Source of the DNA: Pseudonocardia oroxyli
Lineage (GTDB): Bacteria > Actinomycetota > Actinomycetes > Mycobacteriales > Pseudonocardiaceae
Length of the DNA: 64,000 nucleotides
Assembly: GCF_900102195.1 (NCBI RefSeq)
Contig: NZ_FNBE01000001.1
Span: 372,001-436,000, forward strand
Direction: 5' to 3'
Position 1 is the first letter of the stretch. Each line of letters begins with the position of its first letter. Of this stretch, positions 49,170 to 57,636 are shown piece by piece. The notes under the pieces are model-generated. The model was not told the origin of the DNA, did no database searches, and worked only from the letters and a program-made list of their open reading frames with translations. The position numbers and the translations under genes are program-made.

Positions 49170-50171
49170 TTGACCACGACCAGCCGTCCCGGCGCCCCCG
49201 CGGGTTCCGACCTGCCCGAGCCGCCGCCGCTCGGGGCCGTCGCGGACCTCACCGGTCGGATCGCCCAGAACGTCCAGCGGATCATCGTCGGCAAGCCGGA
49301 CGTCGTCCGGCTGGCGCTAGTGACCCTGCTCGCCGAGGGCCACCTGCTGGTGGAGGACGTGCCCGGCGTCGGGAAGACGTCCCTGGCCAAGGCCCTGGCC
49401 CGCTCGCTCGACGCGTCGGTCAGCCGGGTCCAGTTCACCCCCGACCTGCTGCCCGGCGACATCACCGGGATGAGCGTCTACAACCGGCAGACGAACGAGT
49501 TCGAGTTCCGGCCCGGGCCCGTCTTCGCGAACGTCGTCATCGCGGACGAGATCAACCGCGCCTCGCCCAAGACCCAGTCCGCGCTGCTGGAGTGCATGGC
49601 CGAGCACCAGGTCACCGTGGACGGCGGGACCTACCAGCTCGCGAGCCCGTTCATGGTCGTCGCCACCCAGAACCCGGTGGAGATGGACGGCACCTATCCC
49701 CTGCCCGAGGCGCAGCGGGACCGCTTCACCGCGCGGATCTCCGTCGGCTACCCGGACCCGGCCGCCGAGCTCGCCATGATCGACGAGCACGCCGGCGCCG
49801 ATCCCCTGGAGCAGCTGCGCCCCGTCGCGGACGCCCGGATGGTGCGCGGTGTGATCGAGGCCGTCCGCCGGGTGCGGGTCGGCCCCGAGGTGCGGCAGTA
49901 CTGCGTCGACCTGATCGGCGCCACGCGCAGGCAGCCGGAGATCCGGCTCGGCGCCTCGCCGCGCGCCACCCTGCACCTGGTGCGGGCCGCGCGGGCGCAG
50001 GCCGCCCTGGCCGGTCGGGGGTACGTCGTCCCGGACGACGTGCAGGCCATCGCCGTCCCGGTCGTCGCGCACCGCCTGTCGCTGGCGCCCGGCGAGGGAC
50101 GGACCACGGCGGCGGACGTCGTGCGGGGGCTGTTGTCCCGCATCCCGGTCCGCGCGCCCGCCCGCGCGTGA
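49170..50171 (+). CDS. MoxR-family AAA+ ATPase
   Basis: A 333-residue chaperone-like AAA+ protein. GHLLVEDVPGVGKTSLAKALA is Walker A, VVIADEINRASPKTQSALLECMAEHQV is Walker B plus the MoxR-specific stretch, and VVATQNPVEMDGTYPLPEAQRDRF is sensor 1 with the arginine finger region. Family members mature partner complexes, often with DUF58/VWA proteins. TTG 49170, with GGAG 5 nt upstream, is my preferred start; longer readings enter the G-rich intergenic tract. The stop overlaps the DUF58 start as GTGA. Confidence 0.92.
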   Translation: MTTTSRPGAPAGSDLPEPPPLGAVADLTGRIAQNVQRIIVGKPDVVRLALVTLLAEGHLLVEDVPGVGKTSLAKALARSLDASVSRVQFTPDLLPGDITGMSVYNRQTNEFEFRPGPVFANVVIADEINRASPKTQSALLECMAEHQVTVDGGTYQLASPFMVVATQNPVEMDGTYPLPEAQRDRFTARISVGYPDPAAELAMIDEHAGADPLEQLRPVADARMVRGVIEAVRRVRVGPEVRQYCVDLIGATRRQPEIRLGASPRATLHLVRAARAQAALAGRGYVVPDDVQAIAVPVVAHRLSLAPGEGRTTAADVVRGLLSRIPVRAPARA

Positions 50172-51388
50172 AGCGCATCGGGCTGACCGTCCGCGGGCGC
50201 AGCCTCCTCGCCGGCGGGATCGCGACGGCCGTGTGCGCCCTCGTGCTCGACGAGCGGGACCTGCTGCGGATCGGGCTGTTCGTCTGCCTGCTGCCCGTGG
50301 TCTCGCTGCTGCTGGCGATCCGCACCCGCCGCGCGGTGCAGGTCACCCGCACCCTGGCGCCGGAGCGGGTGTCCGCGGGCGGGTCCGCCCAGGTCGCCCT
50401 GGACCTGAGCGGCGGGCCGGTGTTCGGCGCGCTGCGGCTGGCCGACACCGTGCCGGACGCCGCCGGTCCCGTTCCCGCCACTCCCCCGCGCTTCACCGTG
50501 CACCGGATCGGCTCCCGCGGCGCGCGGGTCACCTACCCGCTGGTCCCGCCGTTGCGCGGCGCCCACCGCATCGGGCCGCTGGCCGGGCGCGCGGTCGGCG
50601 CGCTCGGGCTCGCCGAGTTCACCCGCGAGATGATCCCGGCGGACCGGCTGCTGGTCGTGCCGCAGGTCGTGCCGCTGCGCGGGGCGCCGCGCGCGCTGGG
50701 CAGCGGCGAGGGCATCCCGGGCGCGGCGGCACAGCAGGGCCAGGGCAGCCCGGACGTCATGGTCCGCACCTACCGGCAGGGCGACGAGCTGCGCCGGGTG
50801 CACTGGCGCAGCACCGCGCGGCACGACGAGCTGATGGTCCGGCTCGAGGAGCGGCCGTGGCACGCCGGCGTCTCGCTGCTGCTCGACCGCCGCGACCACG
50901 CCCACCGCGGGCACGGCACCGGCGCCAGCCTGGAGTACGCCGTCACGCTCGTCGCCAGCATCGCCGCGCACCTGATCCGGCGCGGCGAACCCCTGAAGAT
51001 CGTGACCGAGGACGGCGTGCCGCTCGCCGACCCGGCCTCGTCCGCGGGCGGAGCCGGCCTCGACCCGCTGCTCGACGCCCTCGCCGTCCTGCGCCCGGTC
51101 GCCCGCCCCGACCTCTCCGGTCCGCCCACGGCCCCGGGCCGAGACGTCGTCGCGGTCCTCGGCGCCCTGACCCCGGAGGACGCGGGCGCCCTCGCCGCCC
51201 GCCACCCCGGCGGCGGCTACGCGATCCTGCTCGACACCCCGACCTGGGCGGGTGCGCCGGCCTCCGAGCCCGCCGCCGCCGAGGTCCTGCGCCGCGCGGG
51301 CTGGCACGTCACGGTCGCGACGGCGCGGACCACCCCCGCCGAGGCCTGGTCCGCCCTCGTCGCGGGCGCTCCGGTGGGGGCGCGATGA
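50168..51388 (+). CDS. DUF58 membrane-anchored protein
   Basis: 406 residues. Two N-terminal helices (about 12-48) precede a beta-rich domain and the DUF58 core motif GQGSPDVMVRTYRQGDELRRVHWRSTARHDELMVRLEE (about 196-233). A VWA-like fold follows (VSLLLDRRDHA). MoxR-DUF58-transglutaminase cassettes are widespread; their role is proposed in envelope protein maturation. GTG 50168 is coupled to moxR (GTGA). The stop overlaps ATG 51385 of the repeat-encoded frame. Confidence 0.88.
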   Translation: MKRIGLTVRGRSLLAGGIATAVCALVLDERDLLRIGLFVCLLPVVSLLLAIRTRRAVQVTRTLAPERVSAGGSAQVALDLSGGPVFGALRLADTVPDAAGPVPATPPRFTVHRIGSRGARVTYPLVPPLRGAHRIGPLAGRAVGALGLAEFTREMIPADRLLVVPQVVPLRGAPRALGSGEGIPGAAAQQGQGSPDVMVRTYRQGDELRRVHWRSTARHDELMVRLEERPWHAGVSLLLDRRDHAHRGHGTGASLEYAVTLVASIAAHLIRRGEPLKIVTEDGVPLADPASSAGGAGLDPLLDALAVLRPVARPDLSGPPTAPGRDVVAVLGALTPEDAGALAARHPGGGYAILLDTPTWAGAPASEPAAAEVLRRAGWHVTVATARTTPAEAWSALVAGAPVGAR

Positions 51389-51654
51389 GCCGGCCGCTCG
51401 GACACGAGCCCTCACCCCCTGCTGACCACGGCCGGTGGAGATCATCAGGCGCTCACGGCTCGCGCCGGCGCACCATCGAACCCTCAGCACCTGTTGACCT
51501 TGACGAGTGGAGATCATCAGGCGCTCAGGGTCGGAGTGCCCGGCGGATTCCGCCCTCAGCCCCTGGTGATCTTGCGAGCTGGAGATCAACAGGCGCTCAG
51601 GGCATCCCGCGCCGCCAACCCTCACCCCCTGTTGATCACGGGGCGCGGCGATGA
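51385..51654 (+). CDS. Repeat-encoded 89-residue frame coupled to DUF58 and tgpA
   Basis: The frame starts at ATG 51385, overlapping the DUF58 TGA (ATGA), and ends at TGA 51652-51654, overlapping the tgpA ATG (ATGA). It therefore exactly bridges the two genes. Its protein is three and a half copies of a ~24-residue unit (PSAPVDLDEWRSSGAQG-like, with Trp, SSGA and Arg clusters). Unit lengths of 72, 72 and 66 bp all preserve frame. No known domain, no signal peptide. It may be a real small protein, or a repeat kept in frame to preserve translational coupling. Confidence 0.45.
   Translation: MSRPLGHEPSPPADHGRWRSSGAHGSRRRTIEPSAPVDLDEWRSSGAQGRSARRIPPSAPGDLASWRSTGAQGIPRRQPSPPVDHGARR
51409..51642 (+). 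repeat. Array of 72-bp palindromic repeats between DUF58 and tgpA
   Basis: Units begin CCCTCAGCNCCTG at 51409, 51481, 51553 and 51619 (the last is a half unit). Each full unit is about 50 bp and ends GGAGATCATCAGGCGCTCAGG, an imperfect inverted copy of its own beginning, followed by 22, 22 and 16 bp of unrelated spacer. The units have diverged from one another. Confidence 0.8.
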
Positions 51655-53873
51655 GCACGTCCACGCTGCAGCGGCCCGCGCCCCCGCAGCCGGCTCGCGC
51701 GCCGCGGATCCGGTGGGTCTCAGCGCTGGCGGGCGGGGTCGCCGTGCTGCTCGCGGGGTCCTGCATGGTCGCGGTCGTGCAGGGAGGGCAGTGGATCGCG
51801 GACGCGGCCATCGCGGTGGCGGTCGTCGTCTCGCTCGGGATCGCGCTGCAGCGCCTGCCGGGCGCGGTGGTCGCGTTCGCGCAGCTCGCGGGGTTGCTGG
51901 TCGCAGTGTCGGCGCTGTTCGGCGAGGGGCTGCTGCCCGGGCCGGGCACGTTCGCGGCCTTCGGGGACCATCTCCGCGAGGCGGGCGGGCAGATCGACTC
52001 CGGCATCGCGCCCGTCGTGCCGACGCCCGGGATGCTGTTCCTGATCACCGCCGCCTTCGGCGTGCTGGCGGTGGCGGTGCACGCGATCTCGGTGTCCGCG
52101 GACGCGCCCGCGGCCGGCGGGGTCCCGCTGCTCTGCGTCGTCGCCGTGCCCGCCGCGTTGTCCGCCGAGCTGCTGCCCTGGTGGACCGTCGCGCTGGCCG
52201 CGGCGGGGTACGGGCTGCTGCTCGTCGCCAGGGACGGGGCGTTCCGGCGCGGGTCCGCGCTGGTCACCGGGGGTGTCGTCGTGGTCGCGGTGGCGGCGGT
52301 GCTGGGCCTGGCGCTCGGCGGCGCGGCCACCCTCGTCGGCACCGAGGGCCGCTTCGCCACGGGCGGGAGCGGCGGGAGCGGCGGCGGGGCGATCGGGCTC
52401 AACCCCTTCACCTCGCTGCGGGGGCAGCTCACCCAGAACGACCCCGTCGAGCTGTTCCGGACGACCGGGCTGCCGCGCCCGACCTACCTGCGCGCCCTGA
52501 CCCTGTCCACCTACGACCCGGCGCGGGGCTGGTCGGCGGCGACCCCGCGGCCGGGCGTCCCGCTCGCGGGCCCGCTGACCCCGGACGCGCCCGCGGGCGA
52601 CCCGCTGCAGGTCACGGTCGAGAACGTCGGGTTTCGCGACTACTGGCTGCCGGTGTACGGGCAGCCGGACTCGGTGAGCGGCGTCGAGGCCGAGCGGTGG
52701 GCCTACGACCAGTCCAGCGGCATCGCCTACAGCCAGCGCCCCCGCGAGGAGTCGACCTGGCAGCAGACCGGGGTGCTGCCGACGCCGACGGCGGACCAGC
52801 TGCGCCGGGCGTCCGGCGCGGTGCGGGTCGATCCCGTCTACCGCGACACGACCGGTGTCGACCCGCGGGTCGCGCAGATCGCGGCGGACGCGACGCGCGG
52901 CGCCGGGACGGACTTCGACAAGGCCGTCGCGCTGGTCGAGTACTTCACGGGTCCGCAGTCGACCTTCCGCTACAGCCTGGAGACCGCGCCCGGCAGCGGC
53001 GACGACGCGCTCGTCGAGTTCCTGACCGTCGGGCGGGCGGGCTACTGCGAGCAGTACGCCTCCGCCATGGCGATCATGCTGCGGACCCAGGGCGTGCCGG
53101 CCCGGGTGGCGGTCGGGTTCACCGCGGGCACCGAGGGAGCCGGCTACCGGTCGGTCTCCACCCGGGACGCCCACGCGTGGGTCGAGGCCTGGTTCCCCGG
53201 CTACGGCTGGACGACCTTCGACCCGACCCCGCTCACCGACGGCCGCACCGTGGTGCCGCCGTACGTGCAGGAGGCGGTCGGCGGCGAGGGTCCCGGCCAG
53301 GCGGCGCCGCCCGTCCCGGCCGACGAGGTCCCCTCCCAGGAGGTGCCCCCGGCGCCCGAGGCGCCGCAGGTCGAGGCCCCCCAGGACGTCCCGCAGCCCA
53401 CCCCGGTCGCCGAGGACGGCGGGTTCCCCGTGGCGGTCCCCCTGCTCGTGGTGCTGGTCGCGGGCCTGCTCGCGGCGCCGTTCGTGGTGCGCCGGACCCT
53501 GCGGGGCAGGCGGGTCGGCGCGGCGGCCGCGGGCGGCCCCGGCGCGGGTCGGGCCGCCTGGGACGAGCTGCTCGCGACCTCGCAGGACCACGGCGGCGCC
53601 CCCGAACCCGGGGACACCGTGCGCAGCGGGGCCCGCGACCTCGTGCGCCGCCACGATCTCGACGAGCGCACGCAGGACTCGTTGCGCGAGGTCGTCCTCC
53701 TGGTCGAGGCCGAGTGGTACGGCGAGGAACCACCGGCCCGCGGGGCGTTGGCCCGCCCGCTCGACGACGTGCTGGGCGCCGTCGCGCGCTCGGGCCGCCG
53801 CTCCTGGACGGCGCGGCTGCTGCCCCGCTCGCTGGTCGCGGCTCTGCGCCGGAGCCGTACCCCGGTGGCGTGA
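51651..53873 (+). CDS. Transglutaminase-like membrane protein (TgpA type)
   Basis: 740 residues. Six or so N-terminal spans (about 20-225) precede an extracytoplasmic transglutaminase-like domain with the triad Cys in GRAGYCEQYASAMA (about 466), His in TRDAHAWVEAWFPGYG and Asp in TTFDPTPL. A Pro-rich linker (about 545-590), one further transmembrane helix (about 595-615) and a cytoplasmic C-terminal domain follow. Third enzyme of the moxR-DUF58-tgpA operon; the substrate is unknown. ATG 51651 overlaps the preceding small frame. Confidence 0.9.
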   Translation: MSTSTLQRPAPPQPARAPRIRWVSALAGGVAVLLAGSCMVAVVQGGQWIADAAIAVAVVVSLGIALQRLPGAVVAFAQLAGLLVAVSALFGEGLLPGPGTFAAFGDHLREAGGQIDSGIAPVVPTPGMLFLITAAFGVLAVAVHAISVSADAPAAGGVPLLCVVAVPAALSAELLPWWTVALAAAGYGLLLVARDGAFRRGSALVTGGVVVVAVAAVLGLALGGAATLVGTEGRFATGGSGGSGGGAIGLNPFTSLRGQLTQNDPVELFRTTGLPRPTYLRALTLSTYDPARGWSAATPRPGVPLAGPLTPDAPAGDPLQVTVENVGFRDYWLPVYGQPDSVSGVEAERWAYDQSSGIAYSQRPREESTWQQTGVLPTPTADQLRRASGAVRVDPVYRDTTGVDPRVAQIAADATRGAGTDFDKAVALVEYFTGPQSTFRYSLETAPGSGDDALVEFLTVGRAGYCEQYASAMAIMLRTQGVPARVAVGFTAGTEGAGYRSVSTRDAHAWVEAWFPGYGWTTFDPTPLTDGRTVVPPYVQEAVGGEGPGQAAPPVPADEVPSQEVPPAPEAPQVEAPQDVPQPTPVAEDGGFPVAVPLLVVLVAGLLAAPFVVRRTLRGRRVGAAAAGGPGAGRAAWDELLATSQDHGGAPEPGDTVRSGARDLVRRHDLDERTQDSLREVVLLVEAEWYGEEPPARGALARPLDDVLGAVARSGRRSWTARLLPRSLVAALRRSRTPVA

Positions 53874-53890
53874 GAGCCCGGAGAAAGGAG

Positions 53891-53917
53891 CGAGCCGCGG
53901 CACTGGGCCGCGGCTCG
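53891..53917. terminator. Hairpin between tgpA and DUF3040 gene
   Basis: CGAGCCGCGGC and GCCGCGGCTCG form a perfect 11-bp stem with loop ACTGG, between convergent stops at 53873 and 53937. GGAGAA and TTCTCC outside the stem can extend it. Confidence 0.8.
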
Positions 53918-53936
53918 TCACGTTCTCCCGGTCAGG

Positions 53937-54329
53937 TCACTCCTGCTCGAAGCGGCGACGGAAGCGTTCCTCCATGCGCCCGGTGAACCGGTTGCGGTCC
54001 GGCTCGGCCTGCTTCTCACCCGACGGGTCGCCGCCCTTGCCCGCACCGCGGGCACTGATGGCCAGCATGGTCCCGGCGAGCATGGCGACGAAACCCACCA
54101 CGCTCACGACGGGTATGGCGCCCACGAGATCGCGCAGCGGCGCCACGGCCACTCCGACGACCAGCAGCACCAGACCCACCGCGAACAGCGCGATGCCCTG
54201 GAGCCGCCGACGGCGGCTCGGTCTGCGCAGCTTGGAGCCACGCACGGTAGAGGCGAACTTGGGGTCCTCGGCGTAGAGAGCACGCTCGATCTGTTCGAGC
54301 AGGCGCTGCTCGTGCTCGGAGAGGGGCAT
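53937..54329 (-). CDS. DUF3040 membrane protein
   Basis: 130 residues. MPLSEHEQRLLEQIERALYAEDPKFA is the conserved DUF3040 N-terminus. Two transmembrane helices follow (about 44-64 and 69-92), then a basic tail ending RMEERFRRRFEQE. It occurs near mraZ in many actinobacteria; function unknown. ATG 54329 has GGAGGACG upstream; the in-frame 54344 start would bury that site. About 200 bp upstream of it hold nothing I can name. Confidence 0.85.
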   Translation of the reverse strand: MPLSEHEQRLLEQIERALYAEDPKFASTVRGSKLRRPSRRRRLQGIALFAVGLVLLVVGVAVAPLRDLVGAIPVVSVVGFVAMLAGTMLAISARGAGKGGDPSGEKQAEPDRNRFTGRMEERFRRRFEQE

Positions 54330-54528
54330 GACGTCCTCCGGCACAACGGGTCACGGGTGCCCCGCCACCCGGGTGCTGGGGCGGTGGGACGAGCGCCCAG
54401 GAAGGGCCTCTGAGGGAGAGGATACGAGGTGGAGGCCCGCCTCACTACCCGGAGGTCACATCCCGGACGAACGGATCTCCGAACGGCCGCCGTGAAACGG
54501 TCGAAAGGTGATCGATGTCACTCCGCCC

Positions 54529-55296
54529 TCAGTCTGCAACGACCCTGGCGAGCACGTGCAGGCGCGCCGCGACCTCCCGCAGCGCCGGGACGCCCGCGGT
54601 CAGCTCCTCCAGCTCGGCGACGCTGCGGACGGCCGCGGGGCCGCCCTCGCGGACCGTGTGGGGCAGCCAGGCCTCCAGCACGCCGTCCCCCTGCACGAGC
54701 TCGACGCGGAGCCTGCCGGTGCCCTCGAGCAACGCGCGCAGGGCGGTGCCGTCGAGCCGGCGGCGCAGCACGTCCCCCGGGCCGTGGCGACCGTCGGGGT
54801 CGGTGAGCACCGCGCGGGCCTCGTCGAGCCTGCCCGCGAGGACGTGCCACAGCACGGCGGCGTGCCTGCTGGTGGTGAGCACCGAGACCGCGGCGCCGGG
54901 CGCGGCGACGGCGGCCAGGGCGGCGGTCGCGCGCGCCGGGTCGTCGACCAGCTCGAGCAGCCCGTGCCCGAGCACGAGGTCCGCACCCGCCTCGCCGACC
55001 ACCTCGAGCAGCTGGTCCGCATCGCCCTGGACGGGCGTGACGAGCGCGTCGACCCCCGCCTCGCGGGCGCGGCGCTCGAGCGCGGCGAGGGCGTTGGGGC
55101 TCACGTCGACGACCGTGACCGCGCACCCGGCCACCGCCAGCGGCACGGCCCACGACCCGCTGCCCCCGCCCGCGTCCACCACCCGGGGTGGGACGCCGGG
55201 GCGCGCGGCCCTGGCGCGGGCGACCTCCGCGTCGAGGACGCGGCGGACCGCGGCCCCACTGACCGTCCCGAGGGTCTCCCCCGCCGCCGCACTCAC
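54529..55296 (-). CDS. Class I SAM-dependent methyltransferase
   Basis: 255 residues. PPRVVDAGGGSGSWAVPLAVAGCAVTVVDVSPNAL (about 36-70) contains motif I and the acidic motif II, and GADLVLGHGLLELVDDPA is motif IV. The downstream helices resemble CmoA/UbiE-like small-molecule methyltransferases; the substrate is unknown. GTG 55296 with TACGCT at 55303-55308, 6 nt upstream. Divergent from the ParA gene, sharing a 52-bp region with back-to-back hexamers. Confidence 0.8.
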   Translation of the reverse strand: MSAAAGETLGTVSGAAVRRVLDAEVARARAARPGVPPRVVDAGGGSGSWAVPLAVAGCAVTVVDVSPNALAALERRAREAGVDALVTPVQGDADQLLEVVGEAGADLVLGHGLLELVDDPARATAALAAVAAPGAAVSVLTTSRHAAVLWHVLAGRLDEARAVLTDPDGRHGPGDVLRRRLDGTALRALLEGTGRLRVELVQGDGVLEAWLPHTVREGGPAAVRSVAELEELTAGVPALREVAARLHVLARVVAD

Positions 55297-55348
55297 ACCG
55301 CGAGCGTAGGGGACCGGGCCGGCGGGGCGAGACGGTAGGTTGATCGCC

Positions 55349-56170
55349 GTGCAGGTCGTCGCCGTGTTGAGTCTGAAGGGCGGGGTCGGGAAGACCACCG
55401 TCGCGCTCGGTCTCGCCGGCGCCGCGCTGGCGCACGGCATCCCGACGCTGCTGGTCGATCTGGACCCGCAGGCCAACGCCACGATCGCGCTCGACGTGGA
55501 ACCCACCACCGGCACCATCGCGGACGTGCTGGACGAGCCCAGCCGCTCGGCGCTGCGCCGGGCGATCGCCCCGAGCGCGTGGGGCGAGGGCCTCGACGTG
55601 CTGGTCGGCGCCGAGCAGAACGAGCGGCACAACCATCCCGACCCGACCACGAAGCAGCTCGAGCGGCTGCGCCGGGCACTGTCCAGGCTGGACGACCCGG
55701 AGCTGGGGTCGAGCCTGGGCCGCACCGAGAAGACCCCCGGCGACCCCTACCAGCTGGTGATCATCGACTGCCCGCCCTCGCTGGGTCAGCTGACCCGTGG
55801 CGCGCTGGCGGCCGCGGACCGCGCCCTGCTGGTCACCGACCCCACGATGTTCGCCGTCTCCGGGGTACAGCGCGCCTTCGACGCCGTGCAGGCCGAGCGG
55901 GAGCGGGGCAACGAGGCGCTGCAGCCGCTCGGCGTGCTGGTGAACCGGGTCCGCCCGCGCAACGCCGAGCACGACTACCGCATCGCCGAGCTCCGTGAGC
56001 TGTTCGGCCCGCTGGTGTTCTCCGGTGTGCTGCCCGACCGCTCGGCGGTACAGCAGGCCCAGGGCGCCTGCCTGCCGATCCAGCGCTGGGACACCCCCGG
56101 CGCCCGCGAGGTGTCGGCGGTGTTCACCGCACTGCTCGGTCGGCTGCTCCGGTCCCGCTCGCGCACCTAG
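55349..56170 (+). CDS. ParA-family ATPase
   Basis: 273 residues. The deviant Walker A KGGVGKTT is at residues 10-17, LLVDLDPQANAT is switch I and QLVIIDCPPSLGQLTRGAL is Walker B. No ParB follows, so chromosome partition is unlikely; orphan ParA-like proteins position other cargoes. GTG 55349 is preceded by TAGGTT at 55336-55341, 7 nt upstream. Its TAG stop (56168-56170) is part of the CTAG duplicated by the MITE. Confidence 0.88.
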   Translation: MQVVAVLSLKGGVGKTTVALGLAGAALAHGIPTLLVDLDPQANATIALDVEPTTGTIADVLDEPSRSALRRAIAPSAWGEGLDVLVGAEQNERHNHPDPTTKQLERLRRALSRLDDPELGSSLGRTEKTPGDPYQLVIIDCPPSLGQLTRGALAAADRALLVTDPTMFAVSGVQRAFDAVQAERERGNEALQPLGVLVNRVRPRNAEHDYRIAELRELFGPLVFSGVLPDRSAVQQAQGACLPIQRWDTPGAREVSAVFTALLGRLLRSRSRT

Positions 56171-56334
56171 GGCGTGTCTCCCAATCCGCCACCGCCGGGC
56201 CCGGTGATCCACGTCGCCGCCGGCAAGGCAGCCGGGCCGCCCTCATACCGGGCGTATTCGGGCGGTCCGGCAACGCCGCCGGCGGCGGCGTGGGCGCCGG
56301 GAGCGACGGCGGCGGATTGGGAGACACGTCCTAG
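56167..56334. mobile_element. 160-bp MITE with 20-bp terminal inverted repeats and CTAG target duplication
   Basis: The element 56171-56330 has ends GGCGTGTCTCCCAATCCGCC and its inverted copy (one mismatch). CTAG is repeated at 56167-56170 and 56331-56334. It encodes no transposase. The two halves are complementary along most of their length, with a central CCGCCC...GGGCGG turn, so it folds as one long hairpin. Four-base CTAG/CTAR-type targets are known for IS5-group elements; which transposase moves it is inference. Confidence 0.88.
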
Positions 56335-57521
56335 TGCCCCGTCCAGGACGCGCGGGGCAGGAAGGCGGGCTGCGAGGTCGGGTCGGGCTCGGCGTAGTAG
56401 CGGTGGAACACCCGGGTGGTGCTCCCCGACATCGGGGGCACGATCCAGCTCCAGTCCGCGGGACACGTGCGGCCCGCCCGTTCCTCCCGGGCCACGTGGA
56501 GGAGGAAGCGCTCCGACTCGCCGTGGTGGTCCGCCAGGCTCACCCCCGCCTCGTCGAAGGAGTGGTGGACGGCGCGGACGAGCTCCACGAGGGCCCGGTC
56601 CTTCCACAGCGTGCGGTCCGAGGACGTGTCCAGCCCCAGGCCGCGGGCGACGACGGGCAGCTGGTCGTAGCGGTCGACGTCGGCGAGGTTGCGGGCGCCG
56701 ATCTCGGTCCCCATGTAGTAGCCGTTGAAGGGCGCCGCCGGGTAGCGGACGCCCCCGATCACCAAGGTCATGTCGCTGATCGCGGGCACGGCGTGCCAGC
56801 GCAGGCCGAGATCACCGAACCAGGCGTGCTCCGGGTGGTGCAGCGGCACCTCGAGCACGGCGTCGGACGGCAGCGGGTGCACGACCCGTTCGCCCTGGCC
56901 GTCGGTGACGACCAGGGGCAGCACGTCGAAGCGCCCCCGCTCGGCCGGTGGCACCCAGCCGAGGCCGACGGCCTCGTCGGTCATCGCGACACCGCGCGGA
57001 TCCCCCCACACGCTCCCGTCGGGCCGGCGGTGACCCGCGTAGCGGATCAGCTGCTCGTTGTGGATGCGGGGGCCGCGGCGGTCGGGACCGTCGGGCGCGA
57101 AGACGGTGATGGTCGAGCGGATCCGGCCACCGCGCGTGCAGTCGCGCAGGTGGGCGACGCACTCCTCGGCGATCTCGCGCGCCCCGGTCACCGTCCTGCG
57201 GTCCCGGACGTGCAGCCCGTTCCAGTAGAGCCGCCCGATGCAGCGGGCCGAGTTCCGCCACGCCACCCGGGCGCCGAAGCCGAGCTCGTCGCCGGTGTGG
57301 CGGTAGGTGCCGGTGGCGTCGATCTCGGCGAGCACCTGGTCGACCCGGGCGTGCAGACCGTGTCCCGCTCGGGTCTCCGCATGGAACTGTTCGAGGAACT
57401 CGCGGGCCGCGGCGGGGTCGACGCCCGCCGTGGGCTCGGGGCGGCGCGGGGGCGGGACGGTGCGCGGCGCGGCGGGGCGCGCGCATCGTCCGGCCGGGGT
57501 GAGATGAGCGGCCGTGGTCAC
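56331..57521 (-). CDS. nos: Bacterial nitric oxide synthase oxygenase
   Basis: A 396-residue NOS oxygenase domain protein with no reductase. WRNSARCIGRLYW carries the haem-thiolate Cys94. RWHAVPAISDMTLVIGGVRYPAAPFNGYYMGTEIGARN holds the arginine-binding glutamate in the YMGTEIG stretch. The tail includes CPADWSWIVPPMSGSTTRVFHRYY, the pterin/dimer region. It oxidises L-arginine to citrulline and NO. The N-terminal ~35 residues are an extra Pro/Arg-rich extension. GTG 57521 has AAGGA upstream. Last gene of an operon with a globin; its TAG lies in the MITE's CTAG. Confidence 0.93.
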   Translation of the reverse strand: MTTAAHLTPAGRCARPAAPRTVPPPRRPEPTAGVDPAAAREFLEQFHAETRAGHGLHARVDQVLAEIDATGTYRHTGDELGFGARVAWRNSARCIGRLYWNGLHVRDRRTVTGAREIAEECVAHLRDCTRGGRIRSTITVFAPDGPDRRGPRIHNEQLIRYAGHRRPDGSVWGDPRGVAMTDEAVGLGWVPPAERGRFDVLPLVVTDGQGERVVHPLPSDAVLEVPLHHPEHAWFGDLGLRWHAVPAISDMTLVIGGVRYPAAPFNGYYMGTEIGARNLADVDRYDQLPVVARGLGLDTSSDRTLWKDRALVELVRAVHHSFDEAGVSLADHHGESERFLLHVAREERAGRTCPADWSWIVPPMSGSTTRVFHRYYAEPDPTSQPAFLPRASWTGH

Positions 57522-57636
57522 AGCTGTCCTTCCGGCTGTCGTGCAGGGGAGGGCGGGAGCCGCCCCCGGGGGGCGGCTCCGACGTCATGTCGCCCTCGAG
57601 CGGGCGCACCCGGCGCGGTCGAGGCGATCGCGCGGG

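Noticed and set aside
51409-51642. CRISPR array
   Set aside because: Repeats are about 50 bp, differ from each other, have 16-22 bp spacers and there are no cas genes; they fit a REP-type palindromic repeat.
55349-56170. Chromosome-partition parAB locus
   Set aside because: No ParB gene and no parS-like 16-bp palindrome were seen nearby; it is an orphan ParA-family ATPase.
56174-56728. Open frames across the MITE and nos
   Set aside because: They read through the terminal repeats into the antisense of nos and have no homologous features.
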